Assembly: GCF_003258595.1 (NCBI RefSeq)
Contig: NZ_QHHQ01000004.1
Coordinates: 620,001 to 684,000, forward strand
Length of the DNA stretch: 64,000 bases
Source of the DNA: Acuticoccus sediminis
Lineage (GTDB): Bacteria > Pseudomonadota > Alphaproteobacteria > Rhizobiales > Amorphaceae
Direction of reading: 5' to 3'
The notes below the pieces were generated by a model. The model did not search any database. It was not told the DNA's origin and saw only the letters and a program-made list of their open reading frames with translations. This document shows positions 38,757 to 47,696 of this stretch, piece after piece. Position 1 is the first letter of the stretch; every line of letters begins with the position of its first letter. A program made the position numbers and the translations under genes.

Positions 38757-41750
38757 CTACGCTGCCCAGATCTTGCAGAGCGTGGCCTTGGTTTCTTGCA
38801 TCATGGTGACGCTGTCGTAGCCGTAGGTCTGGGCGGTGTTGGTGGACTCGCCCAGGACGTACGGGTCGGCGCCCTTCGGGTACTTCGACCTCAGGTCCTC
38901 GCCCTCGTAGTGACCGCCGAAGTGGAACGGCATGAAGGCGACGCCGTCGCCGACGCGCTCGGTCACCAGCGCCTTCACGCGGACCTTGCCGCCCTCCGGC
39001 CCCTCGACCCAGACCCAGCCGCCGTCGCGCACGCCGAGGTTGTTGGCGTCGCGCGGGTTCACCTCGATGAACATCTCCTGCTGCAGCTCGGCGAGCCACG
39101 GGTTGGAGCGGGTCTCGTCACCGCCGCCCTCGTACTCCACCAGACGGCCGGAGGTGAGGATGATCGGATACTCCTCGGAGAAGTCCTTCTCCTGGATCGA
39201 GGCGTAGAGCGTCGGCACGCGCCAGAACTTCTTGTCCGCATACGTCGGGTAGTCGGCGACGAGGTCGCGGCGGCTCGAGTAGAGCGGCTCGCGGTGCAGC
39301 GGCACCGGGTCCGGGAAGGTCCACACCACGGCGCGGGCCTTGGCGTTCCCGAACGGGGCGCAGCCGTGCTTGATCGCGACGCGCTGGATGCCGCCCGAAA
39401 GGTCGGTCTTCCAGTTCACGCCGCCGACCTTCTCGTTGTAGTCGGACGGGCGGTCGCCCTGGAACTCGGTCTCGCCGACCTCCTCCCCGCCGGCCTCGGG
39501 CCGCTGGTCGGAGAAGCCGGAGACGAACTCGATCATCCTGCGCTCGTAGGGCGTCAGGTCCTTGTCCCAGCCGAGCTCCTGGAGCATCGCCATGGTGAAC
39601 TCGGGGTAGCCGTCCTTGATCTCGGAGTCCTTGGAGTAGACGCCCTCGGCGAGGAGGTTGTCACCGTCGCGCTCGACGCCGAAGCGCGCGCGGAAGGTGA
39701 GACCGCCCTCGGCCACCGGCATCGACATGTCGTAGAGGTTGGCGGTGCCGGGATGGTTCATCTCGGGCGTGCCCCAGGCCGGCCAGGGCATGCCGTAGAA
39801 GTCGCCGTCGCAGGGGCCGCCGTTCGCCCGCAGCGTGGTGCGGTCGAAGGTCTGCTGGTTGGCCATGTGCGCCTTGAGGCGCTCCGGCGACTGCCCGGTG
39901 TAGCCGATCGTCCACATGCCGCGGTTGAACTCGCGGGTGAGGTCCTCGATCAGCGGCTCGTCGCCGTTCATCTCGATGTTGCGGAAGATGCGGTCGTCGA
40001 ACCCGAACTTCTTGGCGAACTTCGCCATGATGACGTGGTCGGGCAGGCTCTCGAACAGCGGCTCCACCACCTTCTCGCGCCACTGCAGCGAGCGGTTCGA
40101 CGCGGTCACCGAGCCGGACGTCTCGAACTGGGTCGAGGCCGGCAGGAGGTAGACGCCGTCCTTGCGGTCGTGAAGCACCGCGGTGACCGTCGGATAGGGG
40201 TCGATCACCACGAGGAGGTCGAGCTTGTCCATCGCCTCCTTCATGTCCGGCAGGCGGGTCAGCGAGTTCGGCGCGTGGCCCCAGAACACCATCGCCTTGG
40301 TGTTGTCGGGCTGGTCGATGTTCTCCTTCGGCTCCAGCACGCCGTCGATCCAGCGGCTGACGGTGATGCCGTTCTCGTTGATCATCATCCGGTCGGCGCC
40401 GTCCTTGCCGGCGCCCGGCATGACCGCGAAGCGGTCCTTCAGCCAGCCGAGGTCCTCCTCCCAGACGCGCGCCCAGTGGGCCCACGATCCGTCGGTGAGG
40501 CCGTAGTAGCCCGGCAGCGTGTCGGCGAGGACGCCGAGGTCCGTCGCGCCCTGCACGTTGTCATGGCCGCGGAAGATGTTCGTGCCGCCGCCCGCGACGC
40601 CCATGTTGCCGAGGGCGAGCTGCAGGATGCAGTAGGCGCGGGTGTTGTTGTTGCCGTTGGTGTGCTGCGTGCCGCCCATGCACCAGATGACGGTGCCGGG
40701 CTTGTTGTCCACCAGCGTCTTGGCGACGCGCTCCATCTGCGAGCCGGGAACGCCGGTGACGCGCTCGGTCTCCTCCGGCGTCCACTTGGCGACTTCCTCG
40801 CGGATCTGGTCCATGCCCCAGACGCGCGTGCGGATGAACTCCTTGTCCTCCCACTCGTTCTGGAAGATGTGCCACAGCAGGCCCCAGACCAGCGCGACGT
40901 CGCTGCCGGGGCGCATGCGCACGAACTCGGTGGCGTGGGCGGCGGTGCGGGTGAAGCGCGGGTCGCAGACGATCAGCGGCGCGTTGTTCTGCTCCTTGGC
41001 CCGCAGCACGTGGAGCAGGGACACCGGGTGCGCCTCGGCGGGGTTGCCGCCGATGATGAAGATCGCCTTCGAGTTGTGGATGTCGTTGTAGGAGTTGGTC
41101 ATCGCGCCATACCCCCACGTGTTCGCGACGCCCGCGACGGTGGTGGAGTGGCAGATGCGCGCCTGGTGGTCGACGTTGTTGGTGCCCCAGTACGCGGCGA
41201 ACTTGCGCATCAGGTACGCTTGCTCGTTCGAGTGCTTGGCCGAGCCGAGCCAGTAGACCGAGTCCGGACCCGACGTCTCGCGGATCTTCAGCATCTGGTC
41301 GCCGATCTCGTTGATCGCGTCGTCCCAGGACACGCGGGTCCACTCGCCGCCGACCATCTTCATCGGGTATTTCAGCCGGCGCTCGCCGTGGGCGTGCTCG
41401 CGGACCGAGGCGCCCTTGGCGCAGTGGGAGCCGAGGTTGAAGGGGCTGTCCCATCCGGGCTCCTGCCCGGTCCAGACGCCGTCCTGCACCTCGGCGATCA
41501 CGGTGCAGCCGACGGAGCAGTGGGTGCAGACGGACTTCTTGATCACCGTCGGCGTCGCCGGGTCGATCGTCTCGCTGGCGGCCCTGGCGGTTCGGCCGGG
41601 GCGCAGCGCGCCGAAGGCCGCGAGACCACCGACCGCGAGGCCCGATCCCCGCAAGAAGGTCCGCCGATCGACCGTCTTCTGCGCCGCTCGGGCGAAGATG
41701 GCGCCGCCGCGCGGTGCCGTTGCCGCCCCGGTGGAAGTCTTCCTCAGCAT
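38757..41750 (-). CDS. fdhA: Formate dehydrogenase alpha subunit, W/Mo-bis-MGD enzyme with catalytic cysteine
   Basis: A 997-residue DMSO reductase family enzyme that oxidises formate to CO2. A twin-arginine signal occurs at residues 29-30 (DRRTFLRGSGLAVGGLAAFG). A [4Fe-4S] cluster uses Cys75, Cys78, Cys82 and Cys110 (CTHCSVGC...SHC). The metal ligand is Cys200 followed by His201 (HQARICHSTTVAG), so this is a cysteine, not selenocysteine, enzyme. Later blocks GGNPAEAHPVSLLHVLRAKE and MGGTQHTNGNNNTRAYCIL fit periplasmic FdhA. The ATG at 41750 follows GGAGAGG; the open frame upstream adds 22 residues without need. The nearby tupBCA suggests tungsten, but molybdenum cannot be excluded. Confidence 0.95.
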   Translation of the reverse strand: MLRKTSTGAATAPRGGAIFARAAQKTVDRRTFLRGSGLAVGGLAAFGALRPGRTARAASETIDPATPTVIKKSVCTHCSVGCTVIAEVQDGVWTGQEPGWDSPFNLGSHCAKGASVREHAHGERRLKYPMKMVGGEWTRVSWDDAINEIGDQMLKIRETSGPDSVYWLGSAKHSNEQAYLMRKFAAYWGTNNVDHQARICHSTTVAGVANTWGYGAMTNSYNDIHNSKAIFIIGGNPAEAHPVSLLHVLRAKEQNNAPLIVCDPRFTRTAAHATEFVRMRPGSDVALVWGLLWHIFQNEWEDKEFIRTRVWGMDQIREEVAKWTPEETERVTGVPGSQMERVAKTLVDNKPGTVIWCMGGTQHTNGNNNTRAYCILQLALGNMGVAGGGTNIFRGHDNVQGATDLGVLADTLPGYYGLTDGSWAHWARVWEEDLGWLKDRFAVMPGAGKDGADRMMINENGITVSRWIDGVLEPKENIDQPDNTKAMVFWGHAPNSLTRLPDMKEAMDKLDLLVVIDPYPTVTAVLHDRKDGVYLLPASTQFETSGSVTASNRSLQWREKVVEPLFESLPDHVIMAKFAKKFGFDDRIFRNIEMNGDEPLIEDLTREFNRGMWTIGYTGQSPERLKAHMANQQTFDRTTLRANGGPCDGDFYGMPWPAWGTPEMNHPGTANLYDMSMPVAEGGLTFRARFGVERDGDNLLAEGVYSKDSEIKDGYPEFTMAMLQELGWDKDLTPYERRMIEFVSGFSDQRPEAGGEEVGETEFQGDRPSDYNEKVGGVNWKTDLSGGIQRVAIKHGCAPFGNAKARAVVWTFPDPVPLHREPLYSSRRDLVADYPTYADKKFWRVPTLYASIQEKDFSEEYPIILTSGRLVEYEGGGDETRSNPWLAELQQEMFIEVNPRDANNLGVRDGGWVWVEGPEGGKVRVKALVTERVGDGVAFMPFHFGGHYEGEDLRSKYPKGADPYVLGESTNTAQTYGYDSVTMMQETKATLCKIWAA

Positions 41751-41837
41751 CGTACCTCTCCCTCGCGCCGTTGGCGCCCGCTTCTCGGTGGTCGGCCGAA
41801 CCAGCGCGGCCGACACGTCATGTGACCGGCGTCCGGC

Positions 41838-42035
41838 TCAGAACCGGGCGGTCTCCAGGTATTTCGACACGTGCGCGGTCTTGCGCAGTCCGGTGGTCTC
41901 CGGCGTCTCGGTGGTGGCCTCGGCCGGTGCCGCGCCCGCCACGGTGGCCGCCGCGACGGCCGGTGCGCCGAGCCCGACGAGCTTCAGCGCATCGCGCCGC
42001 GTGGCGCCGGCGGGCTTGTCGCTCTGTTGTGTCAT
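41838..42035 (-). CDS. Small Tat-signal protein of formate dehydrogenase loci
   Basis: A 65-residue peptide consisting mainly of a twin-arginine signal (GATRRDALKLVGLGAPAVAA, then ATVAGAAPAEA) and a 25-residue tail ending KTAHVSKYLETARF. It matches the short formate dehydrogenase-region Tat-target family. It may help assembly or export. It overlaps the chaperone gene by 4 bases and is 87 bases upstream of fdhA on the same strand. Confidence 0.88.
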   Translation of the reverse strand: MTQQSDKPAGATRRDALKLVGLGAPAVAAATVAGAAPAEATTETPETTGLRKTAHVSKYLETARF

Positions 42036-42706
42036 TGCGTTCTCCCTGAAGCGGATGAAGCCGCGGCGGAGGCCATCCGGAAGGCCTCGATCTCGATGTC
42101 CATGAAGGCCCGCCCCATCGCGCCGACGGGCGCGTAGAGGAGCGAGCCCGACGCGCCCTCGAGGTCGGCGAAGAAGTGGCCGGCCCAGGGGGCGATGTGG
42201 GTGTTGAAGAAGGCCTCCTGGTCGGCGACCGACAGGCGCGTGCCGTAGTCGCCGCGGATCAGGCCGGCCATCATCTCGCAGAGGCTGGCGACGTGGTCCT
42301 CGGGGTCGCGCGTCGCGTCCGAGCGGGCGATGCCGAGCTGGCGCATGTGGCCGCGCAGGACCGCGAGCGGCTTCTCGTTGAGGAATCCCGTCAGGTAGTA
42401 GCTGGCGTAGGGCACCAGTTCGCCGCGGCCGATGCCGATGAAGAGCGCGTTGTATTCGCGCTCTGCGGCACGCGGCTCGGTCTGCGCCGCGACCTTCGAC
42501 AGCGCGGTGACGGACTGGCCGATCGGGCTCTGGTCGCCGGACAGACTTGCAAGATGGCCGAGCGTCGTCGCATCCGGCGGATCCGAGAGGAGCGCCGCGA
42601 GCAGACCGTAAAGGTCGGCCCGCACGGCCTCTTCGTCCGCGATCGGAGATTGATCGACGTTGGCAGGCGCCTCCCGCCTGGGATCGTGGGCCGTCTGAGC
42701 AGGCAT
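42032..42706 (-). CDS. TorD/DmsD-family molecular chaperone
   Basis: A 224-residue all-helical protein of the TorD family, which binds Tat signals and apo-forms of molybdo- or tungstoenzymes until the cofactor is inserted. Family features are RADLYGLLAALLSDPPDATTLGHLA at the start, EREYNALFIGIGRGELVPYASYYLTGFLNEKPLAVLRGHMRQLGI in the middle, and DPEDHVASLCEMMAGLIRGDYG plus FFNTHIAPWAGHFFADLEGA, the E-P-x-D-H-like core. First gene of the fdh operon and overlapping the small Tat-signal gene, so it most likely serves FdhA. Confidence 0.9.
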   Translation of the reverse strand: MPAQTAHDPRREAPANVDQSPIADEEAVRADLYGLLAALLSDPPDATTLGHLASLSGDQSPIGQSVTALSKVAAQTEPRAAEREYNALFIGIGRGELVPYASYYLTGFLNEKPLAVLRGHMRQLGIARSDATRDPEDHVASLCEMMAGLIRGDYGTRLSVADQEAFFNTHIAPWAGHFFADLEGASGSLLYAPVGAMGRAFMDIEIEAFRMASAAASSASGRTQ

Positions 42707-42755
42707 TCTCAGAATTCTTTTAATTACACACCTGACTTGAATTAAGGCTAAACTT

Positions 42756-42809
42756 GATCCGGGATCGTGGCAAGGTTGTGGTGCCGTCGAGCCGGACTTG
42801 TCCCGGATC
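42756..42809. promoter_or_regulatory. Promoter-side inverted repeat upstream of the fdh chaperone gene
   Basis: GATCCGGGA (42756-42764) and TCCCGGATC (42801-42809) form a perfect 9-base inverted repeat with a 36-base centre. The zone between them and the chaperone start (42706) is AT-rich (AATTAAGG, TTTTAATTA), so the minus-strand promoter of the fdh operon is probably here. The dyad also lies just downstream of the DUF3306 stop and might act as a loop instead. Confidence 0.4.
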
Positions 42810-42832
42810 CCGGCGCGAACCGCGACGGACTC

Positions 42833-43627
42833 TCAGGAGACCTCGAAGCGCATGCGCGGTGCGCGCCGCACCGGCGTATCGGCCACGTTTTCGCCATCAT
42901 GAGGCGGCCCGGCGGGCCGGGCCGTCGGCCCGTTCGCCGCCGATTCCGCGCTTTCGCCACCCTTGCCGCCACGTGTCGGCTGGCCGCCCCCGGGGCCGTC
43001 CTGCGAGGCGGGGATGAGGCCATCTGCCGCGGCATCCCCGCAACCAGTCCGGGAGGCATCGACGGTTCGCGCGTCGCCGCCCGGGACCGCGCCCGGTCCG
43101 CCGCCAGCAACATCGGACAAATGCGACCCGGCCGGTGCGTCCATCCCCTCGGTCGTCGCGGATGTGTCCGGGGCCGGGGCGTCCGCCGGCAACGCGGCAT
43201 CGACCCTTGCGGCCGCCCTTCGAAAGCCTCGGCCGATCGCGTAGGCCGTCTGCAGGACGCCGGGCGAGGTCGCCGCGTCGGTATAGTCCTCGGCGTAGTC
43301 GACGAGGCCGTCGAGGTTGGCGAACACGGGGTTGCTGCGCCAGAGCCGGCGCATCGCGCGGCGGCGGATGGCGTCCGGCACCGCGCCCTTCAGGTAGGCA
43401 GAAAAGTCCGCGTCCGGCGCCAGCGCGTCGGGATCGGCGAGCCCCGTCCGCTCCAGGAACTCCGCCTCCGACTCCGGGCCGGCGGGAGCGGTTTCCGTCG
43501 TCCCTCCGGTCTCCGGCGCGAGCGCCTCGGCCGCCTCGGCCGCCTCGGGCGCCAGCGGCGGCTCGGCTGCCGGGTCCTGCTCGAGGCCGCGCTTGCGGCG
43601 CGACCAGCGCTCCAGAACGCCCGTCAT
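42833..43627 (-). CDS. DUF3306 domain-containing protein
   Basis: A 264-residue protein. The N-terminal VLERWSRRKRG motif and the block LADPDALAPDADFSAYLKGAVPDAIRRRAMRRLWRSNPVFANLDGLVDYAEDYTD (about residues 62-115) are the DUF3306 core. The N-terminal Glu/Ala segment and the C-terminal 120 residues are low-complexity Pro/Gly/Ala sequence. DUF3306 and DUF3305 genes go together next to formate dehydrogenase and molybdoenzyme genes, but the function is not known to me. It overlaps the DUF3305 gene by 4 bases. Cytoplasmic by lack of signal. Confidence 0.9.
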   Translation of the reverse strand: MTGVLERWSRRKRGLEQDPAAEPPLAPEAAEAAEALAPETGGTTETAPAGPESEAEFLERTGLADPDALAPDADFSAYLKGAVPDAIRRRAMRRLWRSNPVFANLDGLVDYAEDYTDAATSPGVLQTAYAIGRGFRRAAARVDAALPADAPAPDTSATTEGMDAPAGSHLSDVAGGGPGAVPGGDARTVDASRTGCGDAAADGLIPASQDGPGGGQPTRGGKGGESAESAANGPTARPAGPPHDGENVADTPVRRAPRMRFEVS

Positions 43628-44217
43628 CCGCCGGGCCCCCGCTTCTGCTGGCTCGGCACGCGGTAGACGTCGGCGAGCTGGCGGATGCGCTTGTCCCCGA
43701 CCCCGTCCTCGACGAGGTCGACGCGCTGCTTGTCACGCCGCCGCTTCACGAACTCTTCGTCGACGTAGTGGGCGGTCACGAACGCCTCGACGAAGGCTGC
43801 GAGGCCGTCGGGCATGGCCACCGGCTCGACCTGCATCTCGCCGCTGTCGGTATAGTCCTGCGCCTCGTACGCGGAGGCGGTGAGCGCGACGAGCTCCGGC
43901 CGCTCGTCCCGGCGTGGCCCGGTCGGCCGCATCACGACGAAGACCGAGGGCGGCGTCATCGACAGCGACACGCGGTAGGCCTCGACGTCGGTGCGGAAGA
44001 GGTCCAGCGAGAGCGTCGCGGCATGATACTCGGCGGCGTCGTCCTCCTCGCGCAGGGTGCGCCAGTCGGCCGAACCCGCGCCGGGGAGAAGGGCGACGGG
44101 CATGTAGACCCACCTCGCCCAGCGGGTGCGGCCGGGCGTGCGCCGAACGACCACCCCGACCGGCAGCTTCGCCGTGCGGGACGGGATCGGCTCCGGACCG
44201 GTCGCCGCGTCGTCCAT
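43624..44217 (-). CDS. DUF3305 domain-containing protein
   Basis: A 197-residue protein. The core KLPVGVVVRRTPGRTRWARWVYMPVALLPGAGSADWRTLREEDDAAEYHAATLSLDLFRTDVEAYRVSLSMTPPSVFVVM with PVEVVAMPDGLAAFVEAFVTAHY-like QVEPVAMPDGLAAFVEAFVTAHYVDEEFVKRRRD is DUF3305. The ATG at 44217 has GGGGGAG before it; an in-frame TTG 8 codons upstream is less likely. It precedes and overlaps DUF3306 and is divergent from the four-cluster ferredoxin gene, all probably for assembly of the formate dehydrogenase. The biochemical role is unknown. Confidence 0.88.
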   Translation of the reverse strand: MDDAATGPEPIPSRTAKLPVGVVVRRTPGRTRWARWVYMPVALLPGAGSADWRTLREEDDAAEYHAATLSLDLFRTDVEAYRVSLSMTPPSVFVVMRPTGPRRDERPELVALTASAYEAQDYTDSGEMQVEPVAMPDGLAAFVEAFVTAHYVDEEFVKRRRDKQRVDLVEDGVGDKRIRQLADVYRVPSQQKRGPGG

Positions 44218-44258
44218 GTCGCTCCCCCTTTGATCGTTCAAGGTAGAATTATGATTTA

Positions 44259-44269
44259 GACAATGTCAA
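44259..44269 (-). promoter_or_regulatory. Possible promoter element in the DUF3305/ferredoxin divergent gap
   Basis: TTGACA (minus strand, 44269-44264) overlaps the dyad GACAATGTC (44259-44267) in an AT-rich patch between the divergent genes. It may be a -35 box with an operator for the DUF3305-DUF3306 side. The -10 box is not clear. Confidence 0.3.
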
Positions 44270-44320
44270 AGGAAGGACCCGGCAAGCCGCACGCCCCGGT
44301 TGATCCGTACGGAGTTCGCC

Positions 44321-46330
44321 ATGTCAGTCGATCACCTGCTCCTGTGCACCTGCGGCGCCAGCCAGTCCGTCGATGCGGACACCGCCGGCGCGGCGGTCGG
44401 TGCCAAGGGCGTGCGCGTCTGCGAGCGGCTCTGCACGGCGGAGATCGCCGTCGCGGAGGGCGCGCTGGCGGCGGGTACGACGATGATCGCCTGCGGCCAA
44501 CAGACGCGTCAGTTCACCGACCTCGCGAGCGAAATGGGCGCCGGCGACCGGCTCCAAACGGTGGACATCCGTGACCGCGCCGGCTGGACCGACGCGGCGG
44601 AGGCCCACGCCAAGCAGGCCGCTCTGCTGGCGCTCGCCGCGCTCCCCGTGCCGCCCGCCCCGGCGATGGAGATCACCTCGGGCGGCGTCTGCCTGATCCT
44701 CGGCGGAACGGCGCCGGCCGGCGGGGACGCCGCGCTGCATGCCGCCGCCAAGCTCGCGGAGACGCTCTCGGTCACCTGCCTCCTCGCCGAACCGCCCGGC
44801 GACCTCGTGCCGACCGACCTCTTCGACGTCGCGCTCGGCCGCGTGCGCAACCTCGGCGGCGCCCTCGGTCGCTTCGACGTCACCGTCGACGGCTACGCCG
44901 CCGCCGACCCGGCGGGGCGCGGCGGCGCCGCGTTCGGCCCGGCCATCGACGGCGCCCGCTCGGCTTGCGACATCGTCCTCGACCTCACCGGCGGCCCCGC
45001 CTTCGTCCCGGCACCCCACAAGCGCGACGGCTACGTGAGGGCCGACCCGAAGAGCCCCGCCGACGTCGCCCGCGCCGTCGCCGAGGCGGCCGAGCTGGTC
45101 GGCACCTTCGAGAAGCCGCTCTACGTTCGGTTCGACCCGGCGCTGTGCGCCCACTCGCGGGCCAGCCAGACGGGCTGCACCCGCTGCCTCGACCTCTGTC
45201 CCACAGGCGCCATCACCTCGGCCGGCGACACGGTGGCGATCGACCCGCTGATCTGCGCCGGCTGCGGCGAGTGCGCGGCGGTGTGCCCGACCGGCGCCGC
45301 ATCCTACGACGCTCCGCCGGTCGAGAGCCTCTTCGCGCAGCTCTCCACCCTCGCCCGCGCCTTCCGCAGGGCCGGCGGAACCGCGCCGCGCGTCCTCTTC
45401 CACGACGCCGCGTTCGGGAGCGAGATGATCGCCCTCTCGGCGCGTTTCGGGCGGGGCCTGCCGCCGGACGTCATTCCGCTGGAGGTCCCCAACGTGGAGC
45501 TCGTCGGCCACGCCGAGCTGATGGCCGCGCTCGGCGTCGGCTTCGCGTCGGCGGCGGTCCTCGAGAGCCCGCGCACCGACGCCGACAGTCTCGCCCGCGA
45601 GATCGCGACCGCCCGGGCCATCGTCACCGGAACCGGCGGGGATCCGGGACGCATCGCGAGCCTCGCCCCGTCCGACCCGGACGCCCTCGAGGAGGCGCTG
45701 TGGACCGCCGCGCCCGCCCCGCCCGCGACCGAACCCATCCTGCCGCTCGGCGGCCGGCGCGAGGTGACCCGCCTTGCCGCGAAGGCGCTGGCGAAGGCGG
45801 CCGGCGGGGAGGTCCCCGGTCCGATCGCTCTCACCGAACGGGCCCCCTACGGCGCCATCGCCATCGACACCGGCGCCTGCACGCTGTGCCTTGCCTGCGT
45901 CTCGCTCTGCCCCACCGGCGCGCTCGCCGACAACCCGGACAAGCCGCAGGTGCGCTTCCAGGAGACGGCCTGCGTCCAGTGCGGCATCTGCCGGACGGCC
46001 TGTCCCGAGAACGCTATCGCGCTCGTGCCGCAGCTCGACCTCGCGAACGCGGCGATGACGCACCGCGTCCTCAACGAGGAGGAGCCGTTCGAGTGCATAT
46101 CCTGCGGCAAGCCGTTCGGCGTGCGCTCGACGATCGAGCGCGTGGTGGAGAAGCTGGCGGGCAAGCACTGGATGTACTCCGGCTCCGACAATGTGCGGCT
46201 GATCCAGATGTGCGATGATTGCCGGGTGAACGCGCAGTACCATTCCGACAGCTCGCCCTTCCGCATGGGCGACCGGCCGCGGATCATGACCACCGCGGAC
46301 GAGATCGAACGCAACAAGAAGATGAACTGA
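44321..46330 (+). CDS. Large 4Fe-4S ferredoxin-type protein of formate dehydrogenase loci
   Basis: A 669-residue soluble protein. Four ferredoxin motifs are visible in two pairs: CTRCLDLCPTGAI and CAGCGECAAVCPTGAA near residues 287-330, then CTLCLACVSLCPTGAL and CVQCGICRTACPENAI near 525-570. The C-terminus adds CISCGKPFG and CDDCRVNAQ, a possible metal site. The N-terminal 200 residues begin with LLLCTCGASQSVDADTA and have several conserved cysteines. ATG at 44321 follows GGAG. It is the first gene of a plus-strand operon facing the DUF3305/3306 pair; these three types co-occur with formate dehydrogenases, so a redox or sulfur-delivery role in maturation is plausible. Confidence 0.88.
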   Translation: MSVDHLLLCTCGASQSVDADTAGAAVGAKGVRVCERLCTAEIAVAEGALAAGTTMIACGQQTRQFTDLASEMGAGDRLQTVDIRDRAGWTDAAEAHAKQAALLALAALPVPPAPAMEITSGGVCLILGGTAPAGGDAALHAAAKLAETLSVTCLLAEPPGDLVPTDLFDVALGRVRNLGGALGRFDVTVDGYAAADPAGRGGAAFGPAIDGARSACDIVLDLTGGPAFVPAPHKRDGYVRADPKSPADVARAVAEAAELVGTFEKPLYVRFDPALCAHSRASQTGCTRCLDLCPTGAITSAGDTVAIDPLICAGCGECAAVCPTGAASYDAPPVESLFAQLSTLARAFRRAGGTAPRVLFHDAAFGSEMIALSARFGRGLPPDVIPLEVPNVELVGHAELMAALGVGFASAAVLESPRTDADSLAREIATARAIVTGTGGDPGRIASLAPSDPDALEEALWTAAPAPPATEPILPLGGRREVTRLAAKALAKAAGGEVPGPIALTERAPYGAIAIDTGACTLCLACVSLCPTGALADNPDKPQVRFQETACVQCGICRTACPENAIALVPQLDLANAAMTHRVLNEEEPFECISCGKPFGVRSTIERVVEKLAGKHWMYSGSDNVRLIQMCDDCRVNAQYHSDSSPFRMGDRPRIMTTADEIERNKKMN

Positions 46331-46360
46331 CGGGCCGCACCGGCCCACCGGAGAACCCGA

Positions 46361-46585
46361 ATGACCGACACGACGCCTGACGCCTTCAACATGAGCCTGC
46401 GCAAGTTCCTCAAGACGGTCGGCGTCACCTCCCAGCGCGAGATCGAGGAGGCGGTGCGCGCCGCGCGCGAGGCCGGCGCCCTCCCCGCCGGCCCGGTCAG
46501 CGCGAAGGTCACCCTGACGGTCGAGTCGCTCGGCCTCACCCACGAGGTCGACGGCTCCATCGACATGCCCGCCGATGGTCGATGA
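46361..46585 (+). CDS. DUF6494-like small protein
   Basis: A 74-residue acidic protein: FNMSLRKFLKTVGVTSQREIEEAVRAAREAGALP and a C-terminal AKVTLTVESLGLTHEVDGSI segment. It resembles the DUF6494 family, often found with Mo/W-enzyme maturation genes. It sits 30 bases after the ferredoxin gene and overlaps the Mrp-type ATPase gene by 11 bases, so it belongs to the same operon. Function unknown. Confidence 0.8.
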   Translation: MTDTTPDAFNMSLRKFLKTVGVTSQREIEEAVRAAREAGALPAGPVSAKVTLTVESLGLTHEVDGSIDMPADGR

Positions 46586-47696
46586 GGCTGCCGTCCGCGC
46601 CGCGCTCGCCCAGATCCTCGATCCGGGGCGCGGGACGGACATCATCACCGCCGACCAGGTCAAGGCGCTGACCATCCGCGACGGCCAGGTGAGCTTCATC
46701 CTGGAGGTCGACGCCGCGCGCGGAGCCGCGATGGAGCCGGTCCGCGCGGCGGCCGAGCGGGCCGTCGCGGCGCTCCCGGGCGTGGAGCGCGTCAGCGCGA
46801 TCATGACCGCGCACGCCGTCGCCGGCGCCCCGCGCACGATGCCGCACGCCGAGAGCCCGGCCCCGCCGCGCCCCCACGCGCACTCGCACGCGCACACGGC
46901 CGCCGCCCCCGCGGCGCCGCAGAAGCCGCAGAACCCCGCCGGTGTGAAGACGGTGATCGCCGTCGCGTCCGGCAAGGGGGGCGTCGGCAAGTCGACGGTC
47001 GCGGCGAACCTCGCCGTCGCGCTCGCCGCGCGCGGCAAGAAGGTCGGCATGCTGGACGCGGACGTCTACGGACCCAGCCAGCCGCGCATGCTGGGCGTCT
47101 CCGGCCGTCCCTCGAGCCCGGACGGCAGGATCATCCTGCCCCACCGCAACCACGGCGTGACGCTCATGTCGCTCGGCCTGATGGTGGGCGAGGACGAGGC
47201 GCTCGTCTGGCGCGGCCCGATGCTGATGGGGGCGCTGCAGCAGATGCTGAGCCAGGTGCAGTGGGGCCGCCTCGACGTCCTGGTCGTCGACCTGCCGCCC
47301 GGCACCGGCGACGTGCAGATGACGCTCTGCCAGAACGCCGACGTCGCGGGTGCGGTCGTCGTCTCCACCCCGCAGGACATCGCGCTGATCGACGCGCGCA
47401 AGGGCATCGACATGTTCCGCAAGATGGGCACGCCCATCCTCGGCCTCATCGAGAACATGTCCGCCTTCGTGTGCGACGGGTGCGGCAAGGTCCACCACCC
47501 CTTCGGCCACGGCGGCGCGAAGGCGGAGGCGGAGAAGCTCGGCGTCCCCTTCCTCGGCGAGATCCCGCTCGACCTCGACATCCGCGTCGCCGGTGACGGC
47601 GGCGCGCCCATCGTGGTGCTGAAGCCGGAGAGCCCGCAGGCGGAGGCCTTCTTCGCGGTCGCGGACGCCCTCATCGCCTCGGACGCGCTCCGGTGA
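46575..47696 (+). CDS. Mrp/NBP35 (ApbC-type) iron-sulfur cluster carrier ATPase
   Basis: A 373-residue protein. The N-terminal 80 residues are a MIP18-like domain (AVRAALAQILDPGRGTDIITADQVKALTI), then a His/Pro/Ala linker (residues 85-120), then the P-loop ATPase: ASGKGGVGKSTVAANLAVALAARGKKVGMLDADVYGPSQPRML (deviant Walker A), VVDLPPGTGDVQ (Walker B), and the cluster-binding CDGCG. It scaffolds or transfers [4Fe-4S] clusters. In this operon it likely loads the ferredoxin subunits of the formate dehydrogenase, although a general housekeeping role cannot be ruled out. Confidence 0.93.
   Translation: MVDEAAVRAALAQILDPGRGTDIITADQVKALTIRDGQVSFILEVDAARGAAMEPVRAAAERAVAALPGVERVSAIMTAHAVAGAPRTMPHAESPAPPRPHAHSHAHTAAAPAAPQKPQNPAGVKTVIAVASGKGGVGKSTVAANLAVALAARGKKVGMLDADVYGPSQPRMLGVSGRPSSPDGRIILPHRNHGVTLMSLGLMVGEDEALVWRGPMLMGALQQMLSQVQWGRLDVLVVDLPPGTGDVQMTLCQNADVAGAVVVSTPQDIALIDARKGIDMFRKMGTPILGLIENMSAFVCDGCGKVHHPFGHGGAKAEAEKLGVPFLGEIPLDLDIRVAGDGGAPIVVLKPESPQAEAFFAVADALIASDALR

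Noticed and set aside
41148-41156. Selenocysteine codon in fdhA
   Set aside because: The active-site codon region encodes Cys200-His201 as ordinary cysteine, with no in-frame TGA and no SECIS-like need.
38622-41825. Plus-strand open frame of over 1000 codons opposite fdhA
   Set aside because: It mirrors fdhA exactly and reads as Val/Ala/His/Arg-rich low-complexity sequence; codon bias produces the open frame.
44324-47050. Very long minus-strand frame opposite the ferredoxin and Mrp genes
   Set aside because: It crosses two well-supported plus-strand genes and their intergenic gap and has no recognisable domain.
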